From Vreelandella lutescens (GTDB lineage: Bacteria; Pseudomonadota; Gammaproteobacteria; Pseudomonadales; Halomonadaceae), in NCBI RefSeq assembly GCF_014640815.1, contig NZ_BMHM01000002.1, forward strand, positions 558,001-622,000: a stretch of DNA of 64,000 bases, written 5' to 3'. The translations under genes and the position numbers were made by a program. The notes under the pieces were generated by a model. It ran no database searches, had not been told where the DNA came from, and worked only from the letters and a program-made list of their open reading frames with translations. Shown here in pieces: positions 55,073 to 64,000 of the stretch (within the stretch, counting starts at the first letter, position 1; each line of letters starts with the position of its first letter).

Positions 55073-56692
55073 AGCTGGCAGCGCTGCCTGTTCTGAGGGG
55101 ACGCCGCTGGGGGTTACCTCCTTTTCAGGCTGGTAGCCCACCCGGAAGCCTCCCCAGTGCTTACCATTAATATAGATGGGCACTGATAGATCATGCATCA
55201 CTTCACCCGTGTCGCGTTTGTAGGTTTGCAACAATAGTGGCTTCTCGTGGGCACCGCACCGGCTACCGGTGGGGTCATCAAAAATACGCTTGCTGCGGCA
55301 AAACTTTAGGTCATGGTCGTAATCGCCGGTGGGCGCTTGGCTAACCGCTGTATTGTGCGTCGGCACGTAGCCGTTTCTATCACAGGCAATGGCGTAGCTA
55401 AGGCCATATTCGCTGAGTAAGGGCTCTTGGAGCGTGGGTAGCTGCTGATCCGTAAACTGATCAAACCCGGTGTGGTACAGCGGCGGCTTTGTACCCTTAA
55501 TAGTGGCGTAGTCAGGCTGGAATAGCGCGGTTTCTGACAGCTCTCCTCGGGCAATGGCTTTTTCAAACAATTTGCCAATGCGGTCGGCGGTTTGCCGTGC
55601 GGCTAAGAACACCGTTTGATGCCGCCCCAATAAACGCTGCTGCGCCAGCTCGCCATCAACGCCCTCTGCGGCATCCATTAATGCGCGCGCTTGCAGCGCT
55701 AATTCATGCATATTGCGGTTGCCTTCATCCACATCGTCTTCGAGTTGACGCAGGCTATCGGCCACGGTTTGACTGTGCTCTTTGGTGCTACTCATGGCGT
55801 CCGCCACGCTGGTAATTTCCTGCTGTACTTGATCAAACTCTTCGGTGATCGTTGCCAAACTACTGCCCACCCGCTGCATGCCTTGGGAGCGCTCGCGAAC
55901 CCGCGTCATTAAGTCCCCCATGGTGGCGACCACACTCTGCCCGCTTTGATGCATGTCCTTGACCAATTCATCAACGCTTTGCGTCGCCGTGGATGTTTTC
56001 AAGGCAAGATTACGCACTTCACCCGCGACCACGGCAAACCCTCTGCCATGCTCCCCGGCCCGGGCAGCTTCGATGGAGGCATTAAGCGACAACAGATGCG
56101 TTTGCTCAGCGATATCTTCAATCATTGAGGTAACGCTGCGCACCCGCTCAATTTTGTCATTGAGCGCGTTGAGCATCTCTAGCGCCTGGCTTGAGCGTTC
56201 GGCCACCTCGCTCATGTCGAGGATGATATCAGTCAGCTCATCATGATTATGATGACTGGCCTGACGAGCATTTTCCGCCAGCGTAGCTACCTGAGAGGCA
56301 CTCGCACTCACTTGCATAATCGCTGTGTTGATAGCGCTCATACTAGAGGACGCGTCACTAGCCATACTTTCTTGTTTGCCGAGCCGCTGGGCCATCAAGT
56401 CGGCATAGTGAGACACTTCGGCAGAGGCAATGGCCGTGCGACTGGCACGGTTCATGAGCCGATACGCCATGGCGCGCAGCGAACCATAATCGCGTAATGG
56501 CTTCAGCAGCGCAGATTTCCCCAGGTGGTGCTGGCCCGCGTTGTAGATCCCGTAGAGCGCACTGACCACGGCGGCCATCCCGGCGAACACAGCACACAGC
56601 ACCCCAGCGTATTGCCACGCACTGGGCAGCGACACTAACCAGATAGCGGCTAGCAGAAGAAACAGTGGCATCAGCCAACGGAGTAGTCGCAT
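55046..56692 (-). CDS. Methyl-accepting chemotaxis protein with a C-terminal sensor-like domain
   Basis: A 548-residue chemoreceptor. Two close transmembrane helices (about residues 5-24 and 28-48) leave no periplasmic sensor. A signalling domain follows (about 75-340), including the tip [20 protein letters not shown] and [17 protein letters not shown]. The last about 150 residues form a separate domain with [20 protein letters not shown] and [20 protein letters not shown], resembling a Cache/PAS-type sensor, so sensing is probably cytoplasmic and C-terminal. The ATG at 56692 was chosen over a GTG three codons upstream. Confidence 0.88.
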   Translation of the reverse strand: MRLLRWLMPLFLLLAAIWLVSLPSAWQYAGVLCAVFAGMAAVVSALYGIYNAGQHHLGKSALLKPLRDYGSLRAMAYRLMNRASRTAIASAEVSHYADLMAQRLGKQESMASDASSSMSAINTAIMQVSASASQVATLAENARQASHHNHDELTDIILDMSEVAERSSQALEMLNALNDKIERVRSVTSMIEDIAEQTHLLSLNASIEAARAGEHGRGFAVVAGEVRNLALKTSTATQSVDELVKDMHQSGQSVVATMGDLMTRVRERSQGMQRVGSSLATITEEFDQVQQEITSVADAMSSTKEHSQTVADSLRQLEDDVDEGNRNMHELALQARALMDAAEGVDGELAQQRLLGRHQTVFLAARQTADRIGKLFEKAIARGELSETALFQPDYATIKGTKPPLYHTGFDQFTDQQLPTLQEPLLSEYGLSYAIACDRNGYVPTHNTAVSQAPTGDYDHDLKFCRSKRIFDDPTGSRCGAHEKPLLLQTYKRDTGEVMHDLSVPIYINGKHWGGFRVGYQPEKEVTPSGVPSEQAALPASSSRLARA

Positions 56693-56933
56693 ATAAGGCA
56701 CTCTTTTTTAGTTGACGTTATTGAGCTGTAAAACGATGCGATGGAGTCATACCCTCTTTCTCACTCAGCTTAACGGGTTATGCTAATGAAATAAGTAGCA
56801 CTTTGGGGGAAGAGCACGATGAACGGCAGACAATGAACATGCTAAATGCCGTAATTAATGGCGTAACGCGCTAAACTAATGGCCTTATTTTTAACGCTGT
56901 TGTTTACACACTCGGCCGACGCCTCAGGAGCTT

Positions 56934-58637
56934 ATGTTTAAGCGCTATTTGCCTATTTTTAACTGGCTGCCCCACTACCATAAGCGCTTGCTTGGGGCCG
57001 ACCTCTTGGCAGGCCTGATTGTGACCGTGATGGTTATTCCACAATCGCTGGCGTATGCCTTGCTAGCTGGGTTACCTGCGGTGGTCGGGCTGTATGCCAG
57101 CATCCTGCCTCAGCTTCTTTATACCTTTTTAGGCACCAGTAGAACTCTGGCAGTGGGGCCTGTGGCTATTATCGCGCTGATGACCGGGGCCGCGTTATCC
57201 TCTGTTGCAACGCCTGGCAGCGCCGAATATTTGCAGGCCGCGCTGGTTCTTTCATTGCTTTCAGGTGCCATTTTGGTGGCAATGGGCGCGATGAAAATGG
57301 GATTTTTCAGCAACTTTTTAAGCCACCCGGTTATTTCCGGTTTCTTGACCGCCTCGGGAATTTTGATTGCCGTAAGTCAACTGGGCAGCCTTCTAGGCGT
57401 TTCCAGCAGCGGCTTTACGTTGGTTGAGCGCCTGATGACGTTGCTGCCTAACTTGCCCACTTTTAATCCTTACACCTTGGCGATTGGCGGCGGAACGCTG
57501 CTGTTTCTTGTGCTAATGCGTCGCTACGGCAAACAGAGCCTGCGAAAGCTAGGAATACCCGCCGCCCTTGCCGATTTAATCACCAAAGCAGGGCCTGTCT
57601 TGGCCGTGGTAGTCACCACCCTGGCCGCCTGGTACTGGCAGCTGGCTTATCACCAAGGCGTCGCCGTTGTGGGCACCATTCCCAGCGGCTTACCCGCCCT
57701 AAGCTTTCCCTGGGGGGATGCCTCGCTATGGCGAGCGCTATTAATACCCGCCATGCTGATTAGCCTAGTAGGGTTTGTGGAGTCGGTTTCTATGGGGCAG
57801 ATGCTTGCGGCAAAAAGGCGTCAACGTATTTCCCCCAACCAGGAGTTGATTGGCTTAGGGGCCGCCAACTTAGCGGCTGGGTTTACCAGCGGCATGCCCG
57901 TCACAGGCGGTTTATCCCGCACGGTAATCAACTATGATGCTGGGGCGCAAACGCCAGCTGCCGGGGCCTTTGCCGCGCTCGGCATTGCGCTGGTGACGAT
58001 GGCGTTCACTGGCTGGCTTTACTATCTACCCATCGCAACACTTGCCGCCACTATCACGGTGTCTATTTTAACGCTGGTGGATATCCCCATGCTGCGCCAA
58101 ACCTGGCGCTACTCCCGCAGCGACTTTGCCGCCATGGCGGTCACCATTCTATTAACGCTGGTGGAAGGGATCGAAGCAGGCATTATCGGCGGTGTGACGC
58201 TCTCCATTGCGCTCTTTTTGTACCGCACCAGCCGCCCCCACAGCGCGTTAGTGGGCCGGGTGCCGGATACCGAGCACTTTCGTAACGTGGAGCGCCACGA
58301 TGTGGAGACGGTAACCAACGCAGCTCTGCTGCGTATTGATGAGAGCCTCTACTTTGCCAATGCTCGTTATCTCGAAGACACCGTCTACAACTTGGTGGCG
58401 AGTCGTCCGGAGCTTGAACACGTGGTATTGATTTGTTCAGCGGTCAATCTGATTGATGCCTCTGCCTTAGAAAGCCTGGATGCTATCAATGCTCGCTTGA
58501 AGGATTCTGACGTCAAACTACACCTGTCAGAAGTGAAAGGGCCGGTGATGGACCAGTTGAAAAAAAGTGACTTCCTGGAGGCTTTAACCGGGCGGGTATT
58601 TTTAAGCACCTACGCCGCATGGCGCGAATTTTCTTAG
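56934..58637 (+). CDS. SulP-family inorganic anion transporter with STAS domain
   Basis: A 567-residue SLC26/SulP protein. The membrane part has the family hallmark MVIPQSLAYALLAGLPAVVG (about residues 34-53) and GGLSRTVINYDAGAQTPAAG (about 325-344), over 10-14 helices. A cytoplasmic STAS domain (about 445-555) follows, with ALLRIDESLYFANARYLEDT and HVVLICSAVNLIDASALESL. Members carry sulfate, bicarbonate or C4-dicarboxylates. With no linked genes its substrate is uncertain. It ends at a terminator. Confidence 0.91.
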   Translation: MFKRYLPIFNWLPHYHKRLLGADLLAGLIVTVMVIPQSLAYALLAGLPAVVGLYASILPQLLYTFLGTSRTLAVGPVAIIALMTGAALSSVATPGSAEYLQAALVLSLLSGAILVAMGAMKMGFFSNFLSHPVISGFLTASGILIAVSQLGSLLGVSSSGFTLVERLMTLLPNLPTFNPYTLAIGGGTLLFLVLMRRYGKQSLRKLGIPAALADLITKAGPVLAVVVTTLAAWYWQLAYHQGVAVVGTIPSGLPALSFPWGDASLWRALLIPAMLISLVGFVESVSMGQMLAAKRRQRISPNQELIGLGAANLAAGFTSGMPVTGGLSRTVINYDAGAQTPAAGAFAALGIALVTMAFTGWLYYLPIATLAATITVSILTLVDIPMLRQTWRYSRSDFAAMAVTILLTLVEGIEAGIIGGVTLSIALFLYRTSRPHSALVGRVPDTEHFRNVERHDVETVTNAALLRIDESLYFANARYLEDTVYNLVASRPELEHVVLICSAVNLIDASALESLDAINARLKDSDVKLHLSEVKGPVMDQLKKSDFLEALTGRVFLSTYAAWREFS

Positions 58638-58660
58638 CTTCAATAATCATAACTTACTGA

Positions 58661-58686
58661 AAAGCCAGGCAACCGCCTGGCTTTTT
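58661..58686 (+). terminator. Rho-independent terminator after the SulP gene
   Basis: A ten-base perfect stem, AAAGCCAGGC (58661-58670) and GCCTGGCTTT (58675-58684), with the loop aacc and a short T-run. Confidence 0.9.
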
Positions 58687-58872
58687 ACGTTGTGCTAAGG
58701 ACTATTTGTAGCCGCCTATGAGAACAGCGTTGACAGCCTCTCTGGCCTTACCTACTATCACTCGACCACTTAGCAAAACCAAATACCGCACAGCAAAACA
58801 TAAAGTAACTGAACGTAACGAGCCCGACAGTAACAATCACAATAGAAGCAACCACAATAAAGGAGCATTTCA

Positions 58873-60033
58873 ATGCATCCGTTTGCTCACCGCCTACTCA
58901 TCGCTGCCCTTCCCCTCTCTCTTCTAGGTGCAGCGGTTAGCCAAGCCAACGAAGTAGAACTTCCCAGCACCATGGCCTGGACCGCCTACGGCACCAACTC
59001 CAGCGGTTACGCCCAAGCCGTTGCTATCGGCAATATGCTGCAAAACAAGTACGGCTCTTCGGTACGCATTTTGCCCGGCGATAACGATGTTTCACGGATG
59101 ACGCCGCTTAAGCAGGGCCGGGTGGATCTATGCGCTTGCGGGATCGCCAGCTACTACGGCGCTGAAGGGGTCATGATGTTTGCCGACCGCGATTGGGGCC
59201 CGCAGCCGCTGCGCGTGATAACCACCTCTACCGCATCTTTTGGTCTTTCACTGGCCGTGGCGGGTGATTTGGACGTTGAAACCCCCGCCGATTTAGCAGG
59301 CAAACGCATTGCCTATATCCGCGGTGACGATGCCTTGAACAAAGGCACCGAAGCGTATCTTGCCTTTGGCGGCTTAACCTGGGATGACGTTGAGCGCGTT
59401 GACTACCCAGGCTACGCCCGCTCTTTTGACGGCATTATTGCTGGCGACGTGGACGCTTCGTTTACCACTACCGTAACGCCTCCCGCCCAGCAGCTTGCCA
59501 GTAGCCCAAGGGGTATTAGCTGGCCAGTACTCGACCCTAACGATGAAGCAGGCTGGGAGCGTATGGCAGCCGTTGCTCCCTATTTCCAACCTCATGAAGT
59601 CACTGCGGGTGCAGGAGGTATTAGCGCCAACAACCCGGTGCCCAGCGCCAGCTACCCGTACCCCATTGTGGTGGCCAACCAGGATCTTGATGACAACGTC
59701 GCTTATGGTTTGATTAAAGCGATGCAGGAGAACTACGACGACTATAAAGATAACGCGCCGGGTGCAGTGGGCTACGCGCTTGAATACCAAGATTTGCAGT
59801 GGGTGGTGCCTTTCCACGACGCAGTGGTGGAGTACTACAAAGAGATCGACGTGTGGACCGACGAGATGCAGGCCCACCAAGACCAGCTCGTTGAGCGGCA
59901 AAACGTATTAATGCAGGCCTGGGAGCAGTTTATGCAAGACGCCCCCAGCGATGCCGATACGTTTACCACTGACTGGATGGCCGCCCGCGCCACGGCGCTC
60001 ACCGATGCTGGGTTCGAGCCGATCTTCGAGTAA
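58873..60033 (+). CDS. TAXI-family TRAP transporter binding protein, first copy
   Basis: A 386-residue periplasmic protein with a signal peptide (cleavage near VSQANE, about residue 26). TAXI features include MAWTAYGTNSSGYAQAVAIG (about 35-54), GRVDLCACGIASYYGAEGVM (about 83-102) and AGKRIAYIRGDDALNKGTEA (about 145-164). The family binds glutamate, 2-oxoglutarate or other dicarboxylates for fused-permease TRAP systems. It is clearly paralogous to the binding protein at 62110-63255, and the two flank the permease gene. An AAAGGAG site precedes the ATG. Confidence 0.91.
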   Translation: MHPFAHRLLIAALPLSLLGAAVSQANEVELPSTMAWTAYGTNSSGYAQAVAIGNMLQNKYGSSVRILPGDNDVSRMTPLKQGRVDLCACGIASYYGAEGVMMFADRDWGPQPLRVITTSTASFGLSLAVAGDLDVETPADLAGKRIAYIRGDDALNKGTEAYLAFGGLTWDDVERVDYPGYARSFDGIIAGDVDASFTTTVTPPAQQLASSPRGISWPVLDPNDEAGWERMAAVAPYFQPHEVTAGAGGISANNPVPSASYPYPIVVANQDLDDNVAYGLIKAMQENYDDYKDNAPGAVGYALEYQDLQWVVPFHDAVVEYYKEIDVWTDEMQAHQDQLVERQNVLMQAWEQFMQDAPSDADTFTTDWMAARATALTDAGFEPIFE

Positions 60034-60082
60034 CTCGCCATGGGGCGGCGCTCGCCGCCCCTGCTGATTGATGGAACGCCCT

Positions 60083-62089
60083 ATGACCACTGAAACACCA
60101 CCTGCCAACACGGCGCAGGTTAAAGAAAAAATCAGCCAAATCCGCGAGCTGCCTGCGGCTCTTCGTTGGGTGCCCGCCACCGTCACCGTTTTATTAATGA
60201 TGATGACGCTGGACTACCTGTTTAACTTGGGCTGGCTCACGTTTGTGACAGGGCTAGAAACCCAGTTTTACTATGCCGTGGTAGCGCTGCTGCTGCCGTT
60301 AGTGTTTCTGCTATGGCCCCTACGCAGCAGCCAGCAGGAGCAATCGATTCCCTGGTATGACTACCTGTTGAGCGCCGCGACCCTCATCGTCGGTGGTTAC
60401 TTTGTTTACAACGCCGTGCCTATTCTTGAGCGCGGCTGGGCATTTGCGGCACCGGATACCGCCATTTATGCCAGCTACGCTTATTGGGTGCTGATTATTG
60501 AAGCCGCCCGCCGAGCGGGTGGTTTGCCCATTGCCATCATTGCGGGCGTGTTCTCCCTTTATCCATTAGTGGCCGATATTGTGCCCGGCCCTATTCAAGC
60601 GTTTCCGTCTAGCCTCTCTGAAACGGCGATGTACCACACCATGAGCACTGAGAGCATCATGGGGGTTCCGCTACAGGCCTTTGCGGGCTTGGTGATTGGC
60701 TTTCTAGTGTTTGGTGTGGTGCTGCAAAAAAGCGGCGGCGGCAAATTCTTCATTAACTTAGCCTTTGCGCTGCTAGGCCATGTGCGCGGCGGCCCCGCAA
60801 AGGTATCGATTTTCTCAAGCGGCTTAATGGGTTCCATGAGCGGCAGCGTGATTAGCAACGTGCTGACCACCGGGGTTCTCTCAATTCCCGCCATGCGCCG
60901 AATCGGCATGAGCCGCTCGTTTGCAGGGGGTGTCGAAGCCTGTGCATCCACGGGCGGTGTACTCATGCCCCCGGTCATGGGGGCAACGGCCTTTGTGATG
61001 GCGATGTTTTTGGATGTGCCTTACTCCACCATTGCGTTGGCCGCCGTCATCCCCTCCATTCTTTATTTTCTAGGCCTGTTCATCCAAATCGACGCTTACG
61101 CTGCACGAAACGACATCAAGGGGCTGCCTGCTGTCGAACTGCCGTCAGTTTGGCAAACGCTGAAAGAAGGCTGGTATTTCATTTTTGTCTTCGGCCTTCT
61201 CGTTTGGATGCTGCTGGTGATGCAACGTGAAGCCGTTGCGCCTTTTTACGCAACCGCCCTGCTGTTAGTGCTTAATCAGCTCTCCAAGCACAACCGCTGG
61301 GGCTGGAAGGATGTCACCGAGACGCTGTCATCGGCGGCCAAGCTATTTGCGGAACTCATCGCCATTCTGGCCGGTGTCGGCATGCTGGTCGGCGCGCTCT
61401 CGATGACCGGCCTATCGGGCACCATTGCCAACGACTTTATCAATATTGCCGGTGGCAGCGTGCCGCTGCTGCTGTTGATGGGCGCGGTCACCAGCTTTGT
61501 GTTGGGCATTGGCATGACCGTCACCGCGGCTTATATCTTCCTGGCAGTGGCCCTGGCCCCTGCGCTGATTCAAGGCGGCGGCCTGGACCCCATGGCGGTG
61601 CATATGTTCATCCTCTACTGGGGCATGCTCAGCTTTATCACGCCGCCGGTGGCGCTGGGTGCCTTTGCGGCGGCCACCGTGGCCGGTGCCCGCCCGATGG
61701 AAACTGGCCTTCAGGCCATGCGTTTGGGCAGCGTGATTTACTTTATTCCCTTCCTATTCGTGCTGAACCCCGCGCTGATCATGCAGGGCGAGCCGCTGAT
61801 GATCGTTGCCGTGTTTATCCAGGCGGTGATCGGCATCATTCTGTTTGCCTCGGCCATGCAAGGATATCTGATGGGAGTTGGGCGATTGGGCTACGGTGCG
61901 CTTCAGGAAATCGTCATTCGCGCACTCGTGCTGATGGCTGGCCTACTATTAGCGCTACCCGGTGGCGGTATGGTGCCTTTCAGCCAGTGGGAATTAATTG
62001 GCTTGGCCGCAGCGGCGTTGCTACCAGGCGTTGCGCTTGCGCGGCTTAGCCAACGCCATCACCAGCGTTCGCTCACTGCAAACGCTTAA
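60083..62089 (+). CDS. TRAP transporter fused permease (4TM+12TM type)
   Basis: A 668-residue membrane protein in which the small (4TM) and large (12TM) TRAP subunits are fused, as usual with TAXI binding proteins. The large-subunit domain has the motifs FSSGLMGSMSGSVISNVLTT (about residues 250-269) and ASTGGVLMPPVMGATAFVMA (about 290-309), and ILYWGMLSFITPPVALGAFA (about 510-529). It uses a Na+ or H+ gradient, fitting a halophile. I chose the ATG at 60083 (GGAA eight bases upstream); starts at 60068 and 60071 are possible. Confidence 0.91.
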   Translation: MTTETPPANTAQVKEKISQIRELPAALRWVPATVTVLLMMMTLDYLFNLGWLTFVTGLETQFYYAVVALLLPLVFLLWPLRSSQQEQSIPWYDYLLSAATLIVGGYFVYNAVPILERGWAFAAPDTAIYASYAYWVLIIEAARRAGGLPIAIIAGVFSLYPLVADIVPGPIQAFPSSLSETAMYHTMSTESIMGVPLQAFAGLVIGFLVFGVVLQKSGGGKFFINLAFALLGHVRGGPAKVSIFSSGLMGSMSGSVISNVLTTGVLSIPAMRRIGMSRSFAGGVEACASTGGVLMPPVMGATAFVMAMFLDVPYSTIALAAVIPSILYFLGLFIQIDAYAARNDIKGLPAVELPSVWQTLKEGWYFIFVFGLLVWMLLVMQREAVAPFYATALLLVLNQLSKHNRWGWKDVTETLSSAAKLFAELIAILAGVGMLVGALSMTGLSGTIANDFINIAGGSVPLLLLMGAVTSFVLGIGMTVTAAYIFLAVALAPALIQGGGLDPMAVHMFILYWGMLSFITPPVALGAFAAATVAGARPMETGLQAMRLGSVIYFIPFLFVLNPALIMQGEPLMIVAVFIQAVIGIILFASAMQGYLMGVGRLGYGALQEIVIRALVLMAGLLLALPGGGMVPFSQWELIGLAAAALLPGVALARLSQRHHQRSLTANA

Positions 62090-62109
62090 TGCCACCCTCG
62101 AGGAACTTT

Positions 62110-63255
62110 ATGAGCACAAAAACAACCCTCACCCTCGTACTCAGTAGTTTAACGGCAGGCCTGCTGGCGGCTGGAAGCGCCAGCGCTATGCCGAGCACGC
62201 TGAACTGGACAGCTTATGGCACCGGCACCAGTGGCCATGCGCAGATTATGGCGATCAGCCAGCTGCTACAGGAGGAGCACGGCACTCAGTCTCGCGTTAT
62301 TCCGGGTGAAAACGACACCATGCGCATGACGCCGCTGAAAACCGGCCGCGTGGATCTGTGCGCCTGCGGTATTGCCAGCTACTACGGCTCGGAAGGCGTC
62401 ATGATGTTCGCCGGGCCGGACTGGGGCCCACAGCCTATTCGGGTGATTTCAACCTCCATGGCGAGTTTTGGGTTAGGTATGGCAGTGGCAGGCGATGTGG
62501 AGATGGACACCATCGCCGATCTGGAAGGTAAACGGCTTGCTTACCTGCGCGGCGACGATGCGTTGAATAAAGCCGCCGAGGCGTATTTAGCGTTTGCGGG
62601 ATTAACCTGGGATGACGTTGAACGCGTCGACTTCCCCGGCTACAACGCCGCCTTCGACGGCATTATCAGCGGCCGTGCCGATGCCGCTATTACCACCACC
62701 GTGACACCGGCGGCGCAGCGGTTAGCGGCTAGCCCCCGTGGCTTGCAGTGGCCTGAACTGCCCACGGACGATGAAGCAAGCTGGGCACAGATGCTGGAAG
62801 TGGCCCCCTACTTCCAGCCCCACGATGTAACGTCAGGTGCGGGTATTAACGCCGAACAGCCGCTAGCCAGCGCCAGCTACCCTTACCCGATTATGGTGAG
62901 CAACGCCGATTTAGCGCCTGAAACGGTCACCGGCTTGATCACTACGCTTGTGGAGTCGTTTGACGACTATAAAGATAACGCCCCAGGGGCTAGCGGCTAT
63001 GCCCTTGAGAATCAAAATATGACCTGGGTGGTGCCGTTCCACGATGCCGTGGTGGCGTACTACCAAGAAAGCGGCGTATGGACCGATGAAATGGACACCC
63101 ACCAAAACGCCTTGGTGGAGCGGCAACAGCTGCTAATGGACACCTGGGACGCCTATCAAGCCAATGCACCCGAAGACGAAGCGGCGTTTATCGACGGTTG
63201 GATGGAAACTCGGCGCGCCGCCTTACAAGAAGCTGGGTTAAACCCCGTTTTCTGA
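62110..63255 (+). CDS. TAXI-family TRAP transporter binding protein, second copy
   Basis: A 381-residue periplasmic protein with a signal peptide (cleavage near GSASA, about residue 26), highly similar along its whole length to the first copy: GRVDLCACGIASYYGSEGVM, GDDALNKAAEAYLAFAGLTW and YKDNAPGASGYALENQNMTW all have counterparts there. The ATG at 62110 has a GAGGAAC site; it begins 21 bases after the permease stop. The cluster is one operon. Two paralogous binding proteins may give one permease two ligand specificities. Confidence 0.91.
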   Translation: MSTKTTLTLVLSSLTAGLLAAGSASAMPSTLNWTAYGTGTSGHAQIMAISQLLQEEHGTQSRVIPGENDTMRMTPLKTGRVDLCACGIASYYGSEGVMMFAGPDWGPQPIRVISTSMASFGLGMAVAGDVEMDTIADLEGKRLAYLRGDDALNKAAEAYLAFAGLTWDDVERVDFPGYNAAFDGIISGRADAAITTTVTPAAQRLAASPRGLQWPELPTDDEASWAQMLEVAPYFQPHDVTSGAGINAEQPLASASYPYPIMVSNADLAPETVTGLITTLVESFDDYKDNAPGASGYALENQNMTWVVPFHDAVVAYYQESGVWTDEMDTHQNALVERQQLLMDTWDAYQANAPEDEAAFIDGWMETRRAALQEAGLNPVF

Positions 63256-63287
63256 TGTTGCTTCAATCACGACGGAAGTCATTACCT

Positions 63288-63312
63288 AAGGCCGCCTCTG
63301 TGCGGCCTTTTG
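63288..63312 (+). terminator. Rho-independent terminator after the TRAP operon
   Basis: An eight-base perfect stem, AAGGCCGC (63288-63295) and GCGGCCTT (63302-63309), followed by ttgttt. Confidence 0.85.
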
Positions 63313-63440
63313 TTTAGCCAGCAATATTCCGCAATGCAGAACGCTGTTTTGCATTATTGACTCCAACGGCGTCTTTCGCCATGATCACTGAATTCCGAAT
63401 AACAACTTCAAATTTCATATAGCGAAATACGGGAGCCACT

Positions 63441-64000
63441 ATGAGTGTTCACTACCAGCGACATGGCGAGGTCGGGGTCATCAGTATCGCTAACCCGCCC
63501 GTCAACGCATTGAGCCAAGCGGTGCGTAGCGGTTTGCTCAGCGCCCTTAAAGAGGGGCTGGCCGATCAGCAGGCCAAAGCACTGGTGGTGATGGCAGAGG
63601 GGCGTACCTTTATTGCCGGTGCCGATATACGTGAATTTGGTAAGCCACCCCAAGCGCCGTTGCTACCGGATGTCATTACACAGCTAGAAGCGTGCCCTAA
63701 ACCGCTCATCGCATCGCTACACGGCACCGCGCTGGGAGGCGGGTTGGAAGTTGCGCTAGGGTGCCACTATCGAATTGCGCTGGCAGGCACCCGCGTTGGT
63801 TTACCGGAAGTGAAGCTTGGCTTACTGCCAGGCGCAGGCGGTACTCAGCGGCTGCCCCGCTTGGTAGGTGTAGAAAAAGCATTAGAGATCATCACCAGCG
63901 GGCGCTTTGTGGAAGCCGCTGAAGCGCAGGATATCGGCATTATTGATGCCATCAGCGATGCCCAAACTCCGCTGGAGGCAGGTTTGGCAGCGGCAAAAGA
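63441..64000 (+). CDS. Enoyl-CoA hydratase / 3-hydroxyacyl-CoA dehydrogenase-type enzyme (N-terminal part)
   Basis: The first 186 codons are present and the frame is open to the window end. It is a crotonase-fold hydratase: [20 protein letters not shown] (about residues 11-30), the oxyanion motif AGADIREFG (about 59-67), and [16 protein letters not shown] (about 98-113) with a Glu catalytic position, then [20 protein letters not shown] (about 120-139). This segment matches the N-terminal half of bifunctional FadB/FadJ or peroxisomal-type enzymes that continue into a dehydrogenase domain, so I expect that beyond the window. The ATG has a GGGAG site. Confidence 0.85.
   Translation, partial: MSVHYQRHGEVGVISIANPPVNALSQAVRSGLLSALKEGLADQQAKALVVMAEGRTFIAGADIREFGKPPQAPLLPDVITQLEACPKPLIASLHGTALGGGLEVALGCHYRIALAGTRVGLPEVKLGLLPGAGGTQRLPRLVGVEKALEIITSGRFVEAAEAQDIGIIDAISDAQTPLEAGLAAAK

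Overview
The window reads as a chromosomal segment of a moderately halophilic gammaproteobacterium, most likely a halomonad (Halomonas or a close relative). This rests on gene content and order: nudC-dnaQ-rnhA-methyltransferase facing gloB-mltD, then yejABEF; prpE; a NhaP2-type K+/H+ antiporter; several TRAP and ABC uptake systems; and moderately GC-rich coding DNA. I made no database comparison, so the genus is an inference. There is no rRNA, CRISPR array, insertion sequence or prophage. One tRNA gene is present, tRNA-Ser(UGA).

Layout. 1-0.9 kb: the 5' part of a YheT-type hydrolase and a 60-residue protein. 1-5.4 kb: a LolD-like ATPase, FtsX-type permease and AttH-like lipoprotein operon. 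5.4-10.4 kb: a DabB-DabA inorganic-carbon uptake pair with a divergent LysR regulator. 10.4-11.5 kb: an amine oxidase. 11.6-13.1 kb: a small accessory patch with a solitary Phd/YefM antitoxin and an AT-rich HNH-domain gene. 13.3-29.4 kb: a catabolic island. 29.6-31.3 kb: a lone amino-acid binding protein, a HigBA-type toxin-antitoxin pair and tRNA-Ser. 31.4-45 kb: mostly housekeeping genes (antiporter, exonuclease/GIY-YIG fusion, YhhQ under a probable preQ1 riboswitch, PrpE, SohB, NudC, DnaQ, RNase HI, GloB). 45-52.4 kb: MltD and the YejABEF peptide importer. 52.6-58.6 kb: RsuA, an omega-amidase, RarD, a chemoreceptor and a SulP transporter. 58.9-63.3 kb: a TAXI-TRAP system with two binding proteins. 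The window ends inside an enoyl-CoA hydratase-type gene.

The most interesting part is the 13.3-29.4 kb island. A tightly overlapping minus-strand operon encodes a ribose-type (CUT2) ABC importer, followed by maleylacetate reductase, an AtzA/TrzN-type amidohydrolase, a 3-hydroxyisobutyrate-dehydrogenase-like enzyme, a hydroxyquinol 1,2-dioxygenase-like intradiol enzyme and a RutE-like nitroreductase. A TauE/SafE exporter follows behind a terminator-like hairpin. Around it lie a divergent acetamidase/formamidase, an SDR dehydrogenase, a beta-keto acid cleavage enzyme (BKACE) and an unusual candidate regulator that joins a winged helix to a cytoplasmic MalE-type binding-protein domain. I infer that a small, probably nitrogen-containing and polyhydroxylated compound is imported and converted to hydroxyquinol, maleylacetate and 3-oxoadipate. 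BKACE could then split 3-oxoadipate with acetyl-CoA into succinyl-CoA and acetoacetate, because no 3-oxoadipate CoA-transferase or thiolase is encoded here. The substrate is unknown.

Coordinates and starts come from reading the sequence. Starts were chosen by ribosome-binding site and family length, and no alignment or structure prediction was run.
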